Below, one piece after another: positions 8,747 through 16,980 of a stretch of 25,883 nt of DNA. The translations under genes and the position numbers were made by a program. Every line of letters begins with the position of its first letter. Position 1 is the stretch's first letter. The notes below the pieces were generated by a model. It had not been told where the DNA came from. It ran no database searches and worked only from the letters and a program-made list of their open reading frames with translations. The stretch is from an uncultured Muribaculaceae bacterium. Its GTDB lineage: Bacteria > Bacteroidota > Bacteroidia > Bacteroidales > Muribaculaceae. The stretch covers positions 1 to 25,883 of the forward strand of contig CAJTPK010000034.1 in the NCBI GenBank assembly GCA_910578075.1. Direction: 5' to 3'.

Positions 8747-10291
8747 TTAGATTGGAAAATAATAATAATCCTCCAATGAATATGGTGGAACCAATTCTAT
8801 ACCATTAATAAGTACTGTCGGAGTTCCTTGCAGTCGGTTGTCTGAATGCCATGCTCTGTGCTTTTCAACCTCTTTCAAGACATTTTCTGTTGTGATATCT
8901 AAATTATATTTATTAAAGAACGATTTTCCATATTGCCTTCCCTTTTCATACCACTCAGTTAAGATATCCCAAGTTTGGCTCGCTCCGAGTTGCTGATAGG
9001 CTGCAATTATATAGCGATTTGCAAAATCATATTCTGGTGAAAAAGAGGTAAATACATACTTGACGCTGACATTGACTCCAGGGAAATCATTAAGTCTCGC
9101 ATGCATAGCAGAGCACGGATTACAAAAAGGATTACTGAACACCGTAATCTGATGTAAAGCATCGGGATTGCCAAAGACAAGCGAACTACAATTGTCATCA
9201 CTAGTGTCGAATCGTTCAGCATTTCCTTCAATTGCGGTAAATACCATACCATTTTCTTTTAGGATATTGAAGTCTTTAAGCAATTGTTTGGATTGTTGAT
9301 GTTTTGAAAGAATATACATCAATTCCGATAGGAGTAATACCGCTAATACATATCCTGAGATTAAATATATTGTATTATTCAAGATAAATGAATAATCATA
9401 TAGTTCACGACTGACAAAACATACAATTACTTGTGCCCACAACAGCACGATAGAGGAGAGACATAGAATACACCAACTTTTGATTCGAAATTTTTGATAC
9501 CAGACACTCCATAATGTGAATGGCAACGTACAGGTAGCTATCCAAAAATATGAGTTGAGCAATTGCGGAATCCATATTAGCACAAATGCGTTGACAAAGA
9601 AATAACCAAAACCGATTTCGCTGAATTTGGCTACCTTGAAAAAATTTGCCGCATTTGATTGTGAAACAGACTCACAACTCCCATTCTTAACCAGGTCACA
9701 CAATGTTTTGGAAACGTTATTGGGAATATGCAACTGTTGTAGTAATAATAGGTATGAGACTCCTAATCCGAGCATATTTATAAATATAAGAATCCACCAA
9801 TAAATATATTGAACCATATGGTTTTGTAAGACACCAATAATGCATATAGCCACGATACACAAACCTATGCCAGTTTTTTTGAGCACTTGAATGCTTTCGT
9901 TAATAAGATGTGTTTTATATTCGGGCTCGCTACTATTATCTGAAACTGAAATTAGAATCATGACACCATTCCAGTCTTGAACAAATATCTTTGAGGATAC
10001 CGTTATGGTTTTATTACGAGTCCCATCTTTAAGTTTAATCAGACTATCAGTTACTGATTCGACAATCATGAACTGATTCTTATAAATAATTATGCATGGG
10101 GTCTTAATGAGTGTTAGATTCTCTTTGTGTACAACTTTTACGCATTGATAATATAGTTTATAAAGAGACATTACGTGGCAAAGCCCATATATTGAAGTAA
10201 TGTTAGGAATTGTCTCAATCTGTTTTTTTAACCAACTTTGCGTATATTTGACTCCCAATTTCTGAAAGACACATTCAATAAAATTTAACAT
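8747..10291 (-). CDS. Degenerate C39 - VKOR - thioredoxin fusion, disulfide-forming membrane protein
   Basis: 514 residues in three parts. Residues 1-115 resemble a C39 peptidase fold (TSIYGLCHVMSLY; then IIIYKNQFMIVESV ending in LIKLKDG), but the N-terminal catalytic Cys is missing and the position of the catalytic His (usually HF/HW before a strand) is Gln73, so proteolysis is unlikely. Residues 140-325 form a VKOR membrane domain with several hydrophobic helices, the loop cysteine pair C198/C206, and the redox CILC at 274-277. Residues 380-514 are a thioredoxin/DsbA-like domain with CNPC at 390-393 and a cis-proline in GTPTVLING near Pro491. VKOR passes electrons from dithiols to quinone and the thioredoxin domain oxidises substrates outside the membrane. 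With P1 just upstream, the natural substrate is the cysteine-rich peptide family. No clear promoter is visible. Confidence 0.9.
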   Translation of the reverse strand: MLNFIECVFQKLGVKYTQSWLKKQIETIPNITSIYGLCHVMSLYKLYYQCVKVVHKENLTLIKTPCIIIYKNQFMIVESVTDSLIKLKDGTRNKTITVSSKIFVQDWNGVMILISVSDNSSEPEYKTHLINESIQVLKKTGIGLCIVAICIIGVLQNHMVQYIYWWILIFINMLGLGVSYLLLLQQLHIPNNVSKTLCDLVKNGSCESVSQSNAANFFKVAKFSEIGFGYFFVNAFVLIWIPQLLNSYFWIATCTLPFTLWSVWYQKFRIKSWCILCLSSIVLLWAQVIVCFVSRELYDYSFILNNTIYLISGYVLAVLLLSELMYILSKHQQSKQLLKDFNILKENGMVFTAIEGNAERFDTSDDNCSSLVFGNPDALHQITVFSNPFCNPCSAMHARLNDFPGVNVSVKYVFTSFSPEYDFANRYIIAAYQQLGASQTWDILTEWYEKGRQYGKSFFNKYNLDITTENVLKEVEKHRAWHSDNRLQGTPTVLINGIELVPPYSLEDYYYFPI

Positions 10292-10394
10292 ACGTCATAT
10301 TTTTGGAAAACGGAGCATCATAAATCATTCTGTAGAAAACATTATCGTTAAGCTAAAAAGTAGTAATCAAATAATTTGTTCATTCATTACATAA

Positions 10395-10484
10395 TCAATT
10401 AAGCATTACGATAATGTCTTTATTTAAACTTTCAATTTGTTTTATCGTTTTGTCTAAAACGTCTGTGTCCAAATATTTGTTCAT
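10395..10484 (-). CDS. Possible 29-residue microprotein
   Basis: An ATG at 10484 opens a frame of 29 codons ending in TGA at 10395. The product begins MNKYLDTDVLD and continues as a short amphipathic helix with several Lys and Glu, no Cys. It sits between the P1 terminator and the VKOR gene, on their strand, and its start codon lies in the right arm of a perfect inverted repeat, which could hide it in a hairpin. It could equally be untranslated leader of the VKOR transcript. Weak evidence. Confidence 0.25.
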   Translation of the reverse strand: MNKYLDTDVLDKTIKQIESLNKDIIVMLN

Positions 10485-10503
10485 ATAACTTAATATATGA
10501 ACA
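10478..10503. repeat. Perfect 10-bp inverted repeat, operator-like
   Basis: TGTTCATATA (10478-10487), six bases, then TATATGAACA (10494-10503). AT-rich with no T run, so it looks more like a protein-binding dyad or a translation-control hairpin upstream of the VKOR gene than a terminator. Confidence 0.5.
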
Positions 10504-10548
10504 GATCATCCATAGTTAGTCCAATTGCAATGATTTTGCTACATCAGT

Positions 10549-10577
10549 AAAAAGGACCTGATAGTGCTCAGGCCCTT
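10549..10577 (-). terminator. Intrinsic terminator of P1
   Basis: On the minus strand, arms 10568-10577 and 10552-10561 form a 10-bp stem with one mismatch and a 6-base loop, followed by a run of T (10549-10553 read as A on the plus strand). It begins 24 bases after the P1 stop, so P1 can be made as a short abundant transcript apart from the VKOR gene. Confidence 0.75.
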
Positions 10578-10601
10578 GAGTTAATAGAAAATAGCTCGTG
10601 A

Positions 10602-10958
10602 TTATAGCAAATACCGCTTGTTGCAATCCTCTGAGAGATATCTCTCAGTACAGCCATTTTGGGTCCCAGACCCATCTGATTCTCCTCCCGTGCCTGAGTC
10701 GATACCATCAGAGCATTTGTACTTATGCCCATCGCATATGATTGAGAGATACATACCTAAATTGGAGTTATAATCTCCCATCATACAATCACCATTTGCG
10801 CTTGAGCAAGATATTGTAACGCCAGCACAGTTCATAGTTAACGTACAGCTTTGTTTTGGACCAAAAGAGAAGGTCATACCCGAAGCGACCATCGCTTTTT
10901 GTTCTTCAGGGGTCAATGGGACAATCTGTTCCAAACTGTTGTTATTAAGATTATTCAT
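10602..10958 (-). CDS. Cysteine-rich peptide P1 (8 Cys), likely secreted natural-product precursor
   Basis: 118 residues. The N-terminal part is a hydrophilic leader (VPLTPEEQKAMVASG at 13-27) resembling the leaders of Bacteroidales peptide natural products, though the usual double glycine is replaced by Ala-Ser-Gly. The core has Cys at 38, 44, 51, 58, 75 and 82, then Ser-Asp (CSDGIDSGT), followed by a Gly/Ser/Asp-rich linker and a C-x8-C tail (Cys103, Cys112). P2 and P3 share the same framework. There is no Sec signal peptide, so export would need a leader-recognising transporter, which is not in this window. Eight cysteines and the adjacent VKOR-thioredoxin gene argue for disulfide bonding; Ser/Thr/Gly-rich linkers offer glycosylation sites. 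It has its own terminator and is the only intact member of the three. Function (bacteriocin, signal or adhesive) is unknown. Confidence 0.75.
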   Translation of the reverse strand: MNNLNNNSLEQIVPLTPEEQKAMVASGMTFSFGPKQSCTLTMNCAGVTISCSSANGDCMMGDYNSNLGMYLSIICDGHKYKCSDGIDSGTGGESDGSGTQNGCTERYLSEDCNKRYLL

Positions 10959-11158
10959 AATAGTTTTGTTTAGATGCTATAAACATCATAGTATCATATA
11001 TATAACAGAACACTGGGGCAAATGTTCACTCTTTGATGGGAAATATGGTTTAATACTGCACACGACTTTGAGCCATCCGGCTGATTAATATTTCCAGGAA
11101 AGTGGTACAACTGATACTATTGATATTCTGTTATTAAAGTTATCATGACGACGTATAG

Positions 11159-14146
11159 CTATTTCGTTTTAGGAGATTTATTAAAGTTCCACCTGATGTG
11201 GAATAAGAAATAATTGGGAATTGTATTTGCCACAATTTCTGTCCTTGCCTGAGAATTGATCCTATAGCTTATATTGCTTAGTTGGTGGAGCAAATCAAAC
11301 CCATCAATCGCAACAAATATTTTGCCTTTGAACAAAGATTTGGATACACGGAGATTCCATATTAAATCAGACTGATTCAATATCGGATCCAGATATCCAT
11401 TTCTCATATAAAGTGATATATCCGTTGATAATTCCCAATTATATGGAAAGTTGAGGATGGCGCTGATTCCCACGTCAGAATTCCATGCACTGAAGTTATT
11501 GAACGTAATATGATCACTTTGATAGTTTCTAAATTCTACAGCTCCTTTCATGGTTAATCGATGACTCCCGACTTTCCAAGTAAATTTCACATTCTCTTTA
11601 CAACTGAAGGTGTTGACAGACCGTTTGTGTGGAACTTGTTTCAGGTTATGATCAACGTCGGAATATGATTCAAATAAATCTGACGTATGCGAAAACATGG
11701 GAGTAGTTTGGGCGGAAATTTCAAATCGTCGGAATGTCCCGAAATTGGTAGAAAATGAGTAGGATGCTTTGATATCGTAATTACCATTGATATTGTATGG
11801 GCGCTCAGTCTGCTGCCCGGAAGATGTATTATATAAAAGGCCATGTGTCAAAGCATTAATGTATGACAAATATGTAATATTAGCATTATGCACCTGACTT
11901 CGCTTGTAGTTAGTATGATTGAATTTCATGGTTGTTGCAATTTTATAAGAATCTCGAATGTCGGGATTGCCCATGATTGTATATAAAGGATTTGATGTGT
12001 TTATATAATCAATCGCATCAAGCAATGATACCCTTATGGGGCTGCCCGAAATGTTTAGGTCCCAATTTGTTTCCTTTATTTTTCGTGAATCATCTCCGGT
12101 TAGGTAGTGTTTGTATAGACTGTTTCCTAAATAAAATGCGGGGAACAAATTTGTTCTATGATTATTATGATTTGTAGTTGATAAATACCTGATTCGTCTA
12201 TCTGAAAATTCTAAATCACAAGAATAATTTATGCTGAAATTCCAGTCCTTGAGCTCTCCGAGCCATGTGTATACAGAAATACAAAGAGAGTGAGAGTGCT
12301 CGTTTGTATGAAATGTATAACTCTGCTCTTTGTCAATAGACGTTTCATAAATAGATGCCGGTGGCAGAATTCCGATTGGATAATTGTCGTCATTTAACGT
12401 GTTGAGAAGATATAGGTTAGATGTGCGAGTCTTGTTGTTGCCTCTGTATTTATAAACTAATTGCAAATGATGGCCATATAGAATTTCTGACAACATTTGT
12501 CGGAATTTTAAATCTGCAGAATAGTTCCAGTCATATGATGGATATTGTTTGAAATATTGATTACCGAATGTTTTGAGACTCTCTGAGTAATCCACTCTGA
12601 ATTTGTTGAATCTATTCGCTATAGTGTTGTGAAAGCCAATATTAACATCTAGAGTAAGCATATTCTTTAAGCCTGTAGACTTGGTCTTAATGTCGCCGAT
12701 TGCCCTAATCTTCCCACGCAAATGTTTATTTGAATATTTGCTTTCGCCTAAGTTTCGATTAAGCAAACATTGCCGATAATCTGATTTATACTCATATATG
12801 TTTTCTACTATCTCTTGAGTGATACTATCATTATAATTACTGTTTAACGTTGCTGATATATAATGCTGGGAATCAGAATTGCGTGAAAATTCAAATTCCG
12901 GTGAGAGCGATATGCTGGCACGATTTCCGGCGTCGAAGGCAAAATAGTGAGATGTCTTTACTGACAATACTTTGTTCCGGCCATTCATCCATCCATAAGA
13001 AAAATTATCTCCTTGCGGAAGATATGTTTGAGTCGTGGTGTGGCTATCGTTTGAAATCAACGTATTTACTACATCAATACTGCCTTTTGCTTCCCATTGG
13101 TTTTCATATCCCTGAGCAATGTATGATATGCCACCCAGTTGACGGAGACTCATGCCACTGCCCATTCGGTCGCTACTCCATGATCCGTCACTTTGACCCG
13201 GTTTGTCCGCATCACTGAGATTGTTTGCACCTCCATATGCCGAAAAAGAGACGTTGTCAGAGAACAATAAGCCAAACAGTTTACCGAGGTACCTGCCGGA
13301 AGTGCCATATCCACCTTCAATATTCAACAGTCCGCCTGTTCGGTATTGACGCTTAAGCCTGACGTCCATTACGTATTTGGTGTCACCTGTGTTGTAACCC
13401 ATAAGCCTGCTTGAACGTCCGGCGTGATTATACACAGCAATATCCTTTACGGTAAAAGCGGGAAGGTTTTCAAGCATAAGCTGATTATCCCCATTGAACA
13501 AATCTTTTCCATTAAGCAACAGTGTTTCAACAAATTTGCCATTTACATATATACGCCCATTTTTTCTGAGTTCCACACCGGGCATTTGCTCAATAATAGC
13601 ATCCAACGAACTGCCTTCAGAGAAAACAAATGCATCAGCATTATAGATCAAAGTGTCCCCTTTGTTATAGAACATTACCTTGGATGCTGTTACTGTAACC
13701 TCATTAAGTTTCTTATTTTTTACACGACTAAGCGAAATTGTCGGGCCATCATATGTCACGTCGCTCTCCTTTAGGTCTGAGATTGCAATTCTGATCCTTT
13801 CAGACTCATAAGTCCCTTGTTTTTCAATTTCCTGTTGCATAGATTCATTATCACCTGCAATAGATACAGTAGGAGACATCACAACTAAATCGTACGACGC
13901 ATTTCCCCAAGGTACACGAATCATTGACACTTCCGACATTCCATACCATTTAATGGGAACTTCAGTAGAATCAAGGGAATTATACATCGCGAATTGCGGA
14001 TACAGAATTGGACGTTTGGTTATTTGGTCAATTATCTTTACACGTAATTGCAGCCATCTCGGAACTGCTTGAGCAGGAACGCTTATAAAGAAGAGTGCTC
14101 CTATAATAGTAATCAAGGCGAATGCTGCTTTAGTTTTTTTGGTCAT
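11159..14146 (-). CDS. Outer-membrane beta-barrel protein with TonB-plug-like domain, 995 residues
   Basis: Signal peptide at 1-27 (cleavage after PAQA). A 100-residue N-terminal domain, extracellular or periplasmic, takes the place of the usual carboxypeptidase-like repeat. It is followed by LNEVTVTASK at 147-156, a plug-like region with SSLDAIIEQMPGV at 179-191 and VNGKFVETLLLNGKDLF at 201-217, then about 730 residues of alternating aromatic/polar strands typical of a large barrel. Loops are rich in Asn, Tyr and Ser. Barrels of this type take up or pass bulky substrates across the outer membrane; many lack an obvious TonB box. It lies 200 bases upstream of P1 on the same strand, so it may be the export or uptake pore for the peptide. 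That link is positional only. The base composition is AT-rich, unlike the barrel gene at 22730-24811. Confidence 0.85.
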   Translation of the reverse strand: MTKKTKAAFALITIIGALFFISVPAQAVPRWLQLRVKIIDQITKRPILYPQFAMYNSLDSTEVPIKWYGMSEVSMIRVPWGNASYDLVVMSPTVSIAGDNESMQQEIEKQGTYESERIRIAISDLKESDVTYDGPTISLSRVKNKKLNEVTVTASKVMFYNKGDTLIYNADAFVFSEGSSLDAIIEQMPGVELRKNGRIYVNGKFVETLLLNGKDLFNGDNQLMLENLPAFTVKDIAVYNHAGRSSRLMGYNTGDTKYVMDVRLKRQYRTGGLLNIEGGYGTSGRYLGKLFGLLFSDNVSFSAYGGANNLSDADKPGQSDGSWSSDRMGSGMSLRQLGGISYIAQGYENQWEAKGSIDVVNTLISNDSHTTTQTYLPQGDNFSYGWMNGRNKVLSVKTSHYFAFDAGNRASISLSPEFEFSRNSDSQHYISATLNSNYNDSITQEIVENIYEYKSDYRQCLLNRNLGESKYSNKHLRGKIRAIGDIKTKSTGLKNMLTLDVNIGFHNTIANRFNKFRVDYSESLKTFGNQYFKQYPSYDWNYSADLKFRQMLSEILYGHHLQLVYKYRGNNKTRTSNLYLLNTLNDDNYPIGILPPASIYETSIDKEQSYTFHTNEHSHSLCISVYTWLGELKDWNFSINYSCDLEFSDRRIRYLSTTNHNNHRTNLFPAFYLGNSLYKHYLTGDDSRKIKETNWDLNISGSPIRVSLLDAIDYINTSNPLYTIMGNPDIRDSYKIATTMKFNHTNYKRSQVHNANITYLSYINALTHGLLYNTSSGQQTERPYNINGNYDIKASYSFSTNFGTFRRFEISAQTTPMFSHTSDLFESYSDVDHNLKQVPHKRSVNTFSCKENVKFTWKVGSHRLTMKGAVEFRNYQSDHITFNNFSAWNSDVGISAILNFPYNWELSTDISLYMRNGYLDPILNQSDLIWNLRVSKSLFKGKIFVAIDGFDLLHQLSNISYRINSQARTEIVANTIPNYFLFHIRWNFNKSPKTK

Positions 14147-14239
14147 AGTATGTCTGGTCTCTTTACTATTCTGGAAGTGGAGGGAAATTACATATAATAA
14201 ATTAAATATTCAAAACATATACCATAAGAATCACCATCT

Positions 14240-14382
14240 GTTTATCAGATATATAGAAACATGTATCTGGTTAATATGAAACTTGCAGCAAGAATGTATC
14301 AGCAATTCCCTTGTCTTAATGAGTGTTCTCACCAGGCCGGATAATATATGATGAACTGACCAACTATTATTTTCTGGATTAA
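14240..14382 (+). pseudogene. 3' remnant of a second copy of the 246-residue glycosyltransferase
   Basis: The segment matches the last ~130 bases of the gene at 6688-7428, about four bases in five by eye. Translated, it contains NMKLAARMYQQFPCLNEC and IIYDELTNYY, against NMELAARMYQQFPYLNEC and VIYDELTDYF in the intact gene. After LNECSHQAG one base is missing, causing a frameshift and a stop. The first four-fifths of the gene is absent. It lies on the plus strand just ahead of the two lipoprotein genes and P2. Confidence 0.85.
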
Positions 14383-14697
14383 ATATTTTGTGTGTCAATT
14401 ATATTTAGCCATTAGATAGTAGGTAAGTTTATACAATATTGCTAAAATTTTTCTAAATTTAAGGATTTTTTTTTAAAGGATTACAATTATGTGTGCGAAA
14501 TTTAATATTTTTTAACTCTACGGTGGCTTGGTGGCACCACATTTGGATTTCTATCGGGGCAACAGCCACGTTTCATACCTGGTTAAGATGCACGTTCTTT
14601 AGTGACTATATAAAAGGATTTCACGATATGCAGTTCAAAAACATGCCGTGCAGGATATTTCTGATTGAGCGAAATTCGTAATATTGCTGACCAAAAT

Positions 14698-14728
14698 TGT
14701 TTGAAATAAAAAATTATCGCTATATTTA
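14698..14728 (+). promoter_or_regulatory. Putative promoter of the first lipoprotein gene
   Basis: TATATTTA at 14721-14728 is one base off the -7 consensus TAnnTTTG, with TTG/TTTG elements 17-20 bases upstream (14698-14703). The ATG follows 32 bases later. Confidence 0.45.
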
Positions 14729-14760
14729 CCCCACTATAGTTATTGGCTAATAGTTTATTT

Positions 14761-15450
14761 ATGAAAAAGATTCTATTTATTGCAGGTCTGTTATTGATTC
14801 TTAGTGCTTGCGGAACCAGTGATGACAAAACCACGGTAGTCGACTTAGTAACCGTGCCTGCGACTTCTGACCGGTGGACATACCTGATTGACGGCGATAA
14901 TCAGCTAGTCGCCTTTACCACTGATTCGGTTGGAAAGGCTCGTCTGGATTTGGAAATTGATTCTGTAAAGCACCTGATTCTTATTCATTCGGACTCTAAT
15001 TTTAGCGCTGAGACTTGGGTTATGCCCGGTGAGCAGTGTGAGGTAACTGTAAACCGCGTGGCGCCTGAACCGGAGCGCCAGATTTCTACTACCGGCGTGT
15101 TCAAGGAGAGGACCGAAGCCGCTTATTCAAAAACATTCGGCGAATTTTACCAGCTGGTTGCAAATGATAATTTCTATGTCGAGCTTAATGGCGATGAAGT
15201 TAGCTATGTTGACTTCCTTATCGCAAAGTATAAGGAGCATCTCGACACGCTGAATTGCCATCCTGAATGGCCATCAGCGGTCAGAAAGGAGGCTCTGCGA
15301 ACTCTGAACAACAAGATGATTGACCACATCGAAGACCCTACTTTCTGGCTGGAATTCTGCTCGAATTTGCGAGGATACACTGGCCCAATTGCACCCACCT
15401 CGCTTTCTAAAAAGAGTAAAGAACGAGCGTATAAGGTTATAGTAGAATAA
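14761..15450 (+). CDS. Lipoprotein resembling a TlpA-family protein without its thioredoxin domain (229 residues)
   Basis: I take the ATG at 14761, which begins a textbook lipoprotein signal (MKKILFIAGLLLILSAC) with the lipid-bearing Cys at 17. The mature part first forms a beta-rich domain (YLIDGDNQLVAFTTDSVGKARL, a shape like DUF4369), then helices with FLIAKYKEHLDTL. In Bacteroidales thioredoxin lipoproteins this arrangement precedes a TlpA domain with a C-x2-C motif; here the protein stops first and no C-x2-C is present. Its mature part keeps three Cys (GEQCEV, LNCHPEW, EFCSN). It is followed on the same strand by a second, similar lipoprotein and P2. It may bind, hold or give immunity to the peptide; this is a guess from position. 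Confidence 0.75.
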   Translation: MKKILFIAGLLLILSACGTSDDKTTVVDLVTVPATSDRWTYLIDGDNQLVAFTTDSVGKARLDLEIDSVKHLILIHSDSNFSAETWVMPGEQCEVTVNRVAPEPERQISTTGVFKERTEAAYSKTFGEFYQLVANDNFYVELNGDEVSYVDFLIAKYKEHLDTLNCHPEWPSAVRKEALRTLNNKMIDHIEDPTFWLEFCSNLRGYTGPIAPTSLSKKSKERAYKVIVE

Positions 15451-15694
15451 CTGATGGGATTATAATCAGCAGATAGAACCATCCTAGACTGGAAAACCAT
15501 GCAAAATTGAGGCATAGCAATAATTATTTTTTTCTCAACAGTCTGATTCAGAGTGTAAAAATCAATCCAAATCGTTGTGTCTCCAATTCTCGCACAACAT
15601 CACAATATCCATAATTTCAAAGAACTCTTATGATTTTTAGTGGACACAGATGAAATTCTTGACAAAATAAATACTTAATTACCCACTTCTCTTT

Positions 15695-16813
15695 ATGACA
15701 ACACATCTCTTATGGGCATTTATAGCCCTTATTATTACTGGTTGTACCACAAGAACGGACATCTCACTCCCAGTTAATGAAATTAAGCAAGGCGTAGCCG
15801 AAGTTACTATAAAAGTTAACGACCAGTCTGAGATTATGTCTGCTAAAGATATCGTTGGTGAAGTATATTGGAAGCCATTACTTGACTATAATTATGTTGA
15901 TACTGTGAACCTCATACCTGAGCCCGCTATTATTACGAATGGAACGGGACTAGTGCCGATGGAAACGCTATACCGGGACGCAGTAAGTATGATAATCAGG
16001 ACAACTAACGGGCAAGATATATGCCATCTTAATATTGGTTTATCACAGAGTTCGCCACAAATAATTACGCTGAACTTCAATGCAGACGGAAAATTCCTTA
16101 ACGTTGATGTTGAGGGTGGTACTGGCAGGAGTGACATTTCAGGCCAGTATGGTAGAATATTTGAAGCTTACGGCTCATCAAGTATTGGCACAAAGGAAAT
16201 CTGGGAGGATAGTGAAAAATTTTTGAATTGGCAGTTAGAAAAGGAGATGAAGGAAAATATTAGTGCCGTCAAAGCTGCTGAAATTTCTGATGTAGAACGT
16301 CGTTGGATTACTCGCGCGTTAGAGCGCGATTACTGTCTAACTCGAATTGTTCCATACAAGGAGCGTGCTCTTACTTTCGGCGTGGATTTTGCCAATGTTG
16401 ATAGCTCGAAAATAATAGCGCCCGAATGTAGCTTCTATCGGTTTCTGAACAATCTGGATTATTCAACTGATATGCTAAATGACTTTCCCCTTGGATTACG
16501 TAGAGAAATGAATGCAATTCTTCGGGTGCTTTTGTCTAAGATTCAGTTTATCGGAGAAACACCGGTTGAAGAATGGAAAAGAAAGGCCATTAAGGAACTT
16601 AAGGGCATTATAGATAATCCTACGCCTCTTCTGCTTAATCTCCTTGCAGCGACTGCTTATTTGCAGCAAATTCAAGGACAAAATCAACCTTTGACAGATG
16701 TGCAAATTGCTAATATTAAATCAGCGTTTGTCAACGATGACCTTGGGAAAATTATTCTATCTCGTAATGCTAATCCTTATCCAAATGTAAATCAAAATAT
16801 TATATGGCAGTGA
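15695..16813 (+). CDS. Second TlpA-like lipoprotein without thioredoxin domain (372 residues)
   Basis: Lipoprotein signal MTTHLLWAFIALIITGC with lipid-bearing Cys17. A beta-rich N-terminal domain is followed from about 160 by a long helical region (FLNWQLEKEMKEN, RRWITRALERDYCLTRI, FYRFLNNLDYS). It ends in LTDVQIANIKSAFVNDDLGK and then NANPYPNVNQNIIWQ. This is the layout of the N-terminal two-thirds of Bacteroidales TlpA-type lipoproteins, whose last 140 residues would be a thioredoxin fold; here the stop falls where that domain should begin and the next 100 bases do not encode one in any frame I checked. Only two Cys outside the lipobox stand out (DYCLTR, PECSFY), plus DICHLN. It lies 244 bases after the first lipoprotein and 112 before the P2 leader ATG, on their strand. 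Confidence 0.75.
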   Translation: MTTHLLWAFIALIITGCTTRTDISLPVNEIKQGVAEVTIKVNDQSEIMSAKDIVGEVYWKPLLDYNYVDTVNLIPEPAIITNGTGLVPMETLYRDAVSMIIRTTNGQDICHLNIGLSQSSPQIITLNFNADGKFLNVDVEGGTGRSDISGQYGRIFEAYGSSSIGTKEIWEDSEKFLNWQLEKEMKENISAVKAAEISDVERRWITRALERDYCLTRIVPYKERALTFGVDFANVDSSKIIAPECSFYRFLNNLDYSTDMLNDFPLGLRREMNAILRVLLSKIQFIGETPVEEWKRKAIKELKGIIDNPTPLLLNLLAATAYLQQIQGQNQPLTDVQIANIKSAFVNDDLGKIILSRNANPYPNVNQNIIWQ

Positions 16814-16925
16814 TTAGCAACAAGCGAGTGTGTTTTTAGAAACTATTTCCTATTTTTTTTATTGTTCGAATAGTGAACAAATTGTATTTTAGTTTGTTTA
16901 TAAGGAAGATAATAAAAGCATAATT

Positions 16926-16980
16926 ATGAAGAACAATAAAAATTAAATTAGAGAATGCAACACCTTTAACATCAGCAGAG
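16926..16980 (+). other. Out-of-frame leader of P2 (frameshift in an A5 tract)
   Basis: The ATG at 16926 starts MKNNKN and hits TAA. In the P2 frame the same bases read Ile-Lys-Leu-Glu-Asn-Ala-Thr-Pro-Leu-Thr-Ser-Ala-Glu, a leader matching P1 (VPLTPEE). The frames join if the A5 tract (16938-16942) were A4 or A7. With A7 the leader begins MKNNKKIKLEN. Confidence 0.7.

Larger units (their letters stand above)
10292..10601. other. 310-base gap between P1 and the VKOR fusion
   Basis: AT-rich. It contains the P1 terminator, a perfect 10-bp inverted repeat (10478-10503) and a possible 29-residue gene (10395-10484), listed separately. Nothing else is recognised. Confidence 0.6.
14147..14760. other. 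614-base gap holding a glycosyltransferase remnant and a promoter
   Basis: AT-rich spacer between the divergent barrel and lipoprotein genes. It holds a broken copy of the 246-residue glycosyltransferase gene (14240-14382) and a likely promoter (14698-14728). Between them I see a run of nine T and a short GTG-started frame near 14493 that resembles nothing known to me. Confidence 0.6.

Noticed and set aside
11019..11026. Possible P1 promoter -7 box (AACATTTG on the minus strand)
   Set aside because: First base is off consensus and no TTTG lies about 19 bases upstream; not strong enough to list.
14493..14681. A GTG-started 62-codon frame in the gap before the first lipoprotein gene
   Set aside because: No leader, no cysteine framework, no matching start ATG, and overlapping a likely promoter region; it looks like chance.
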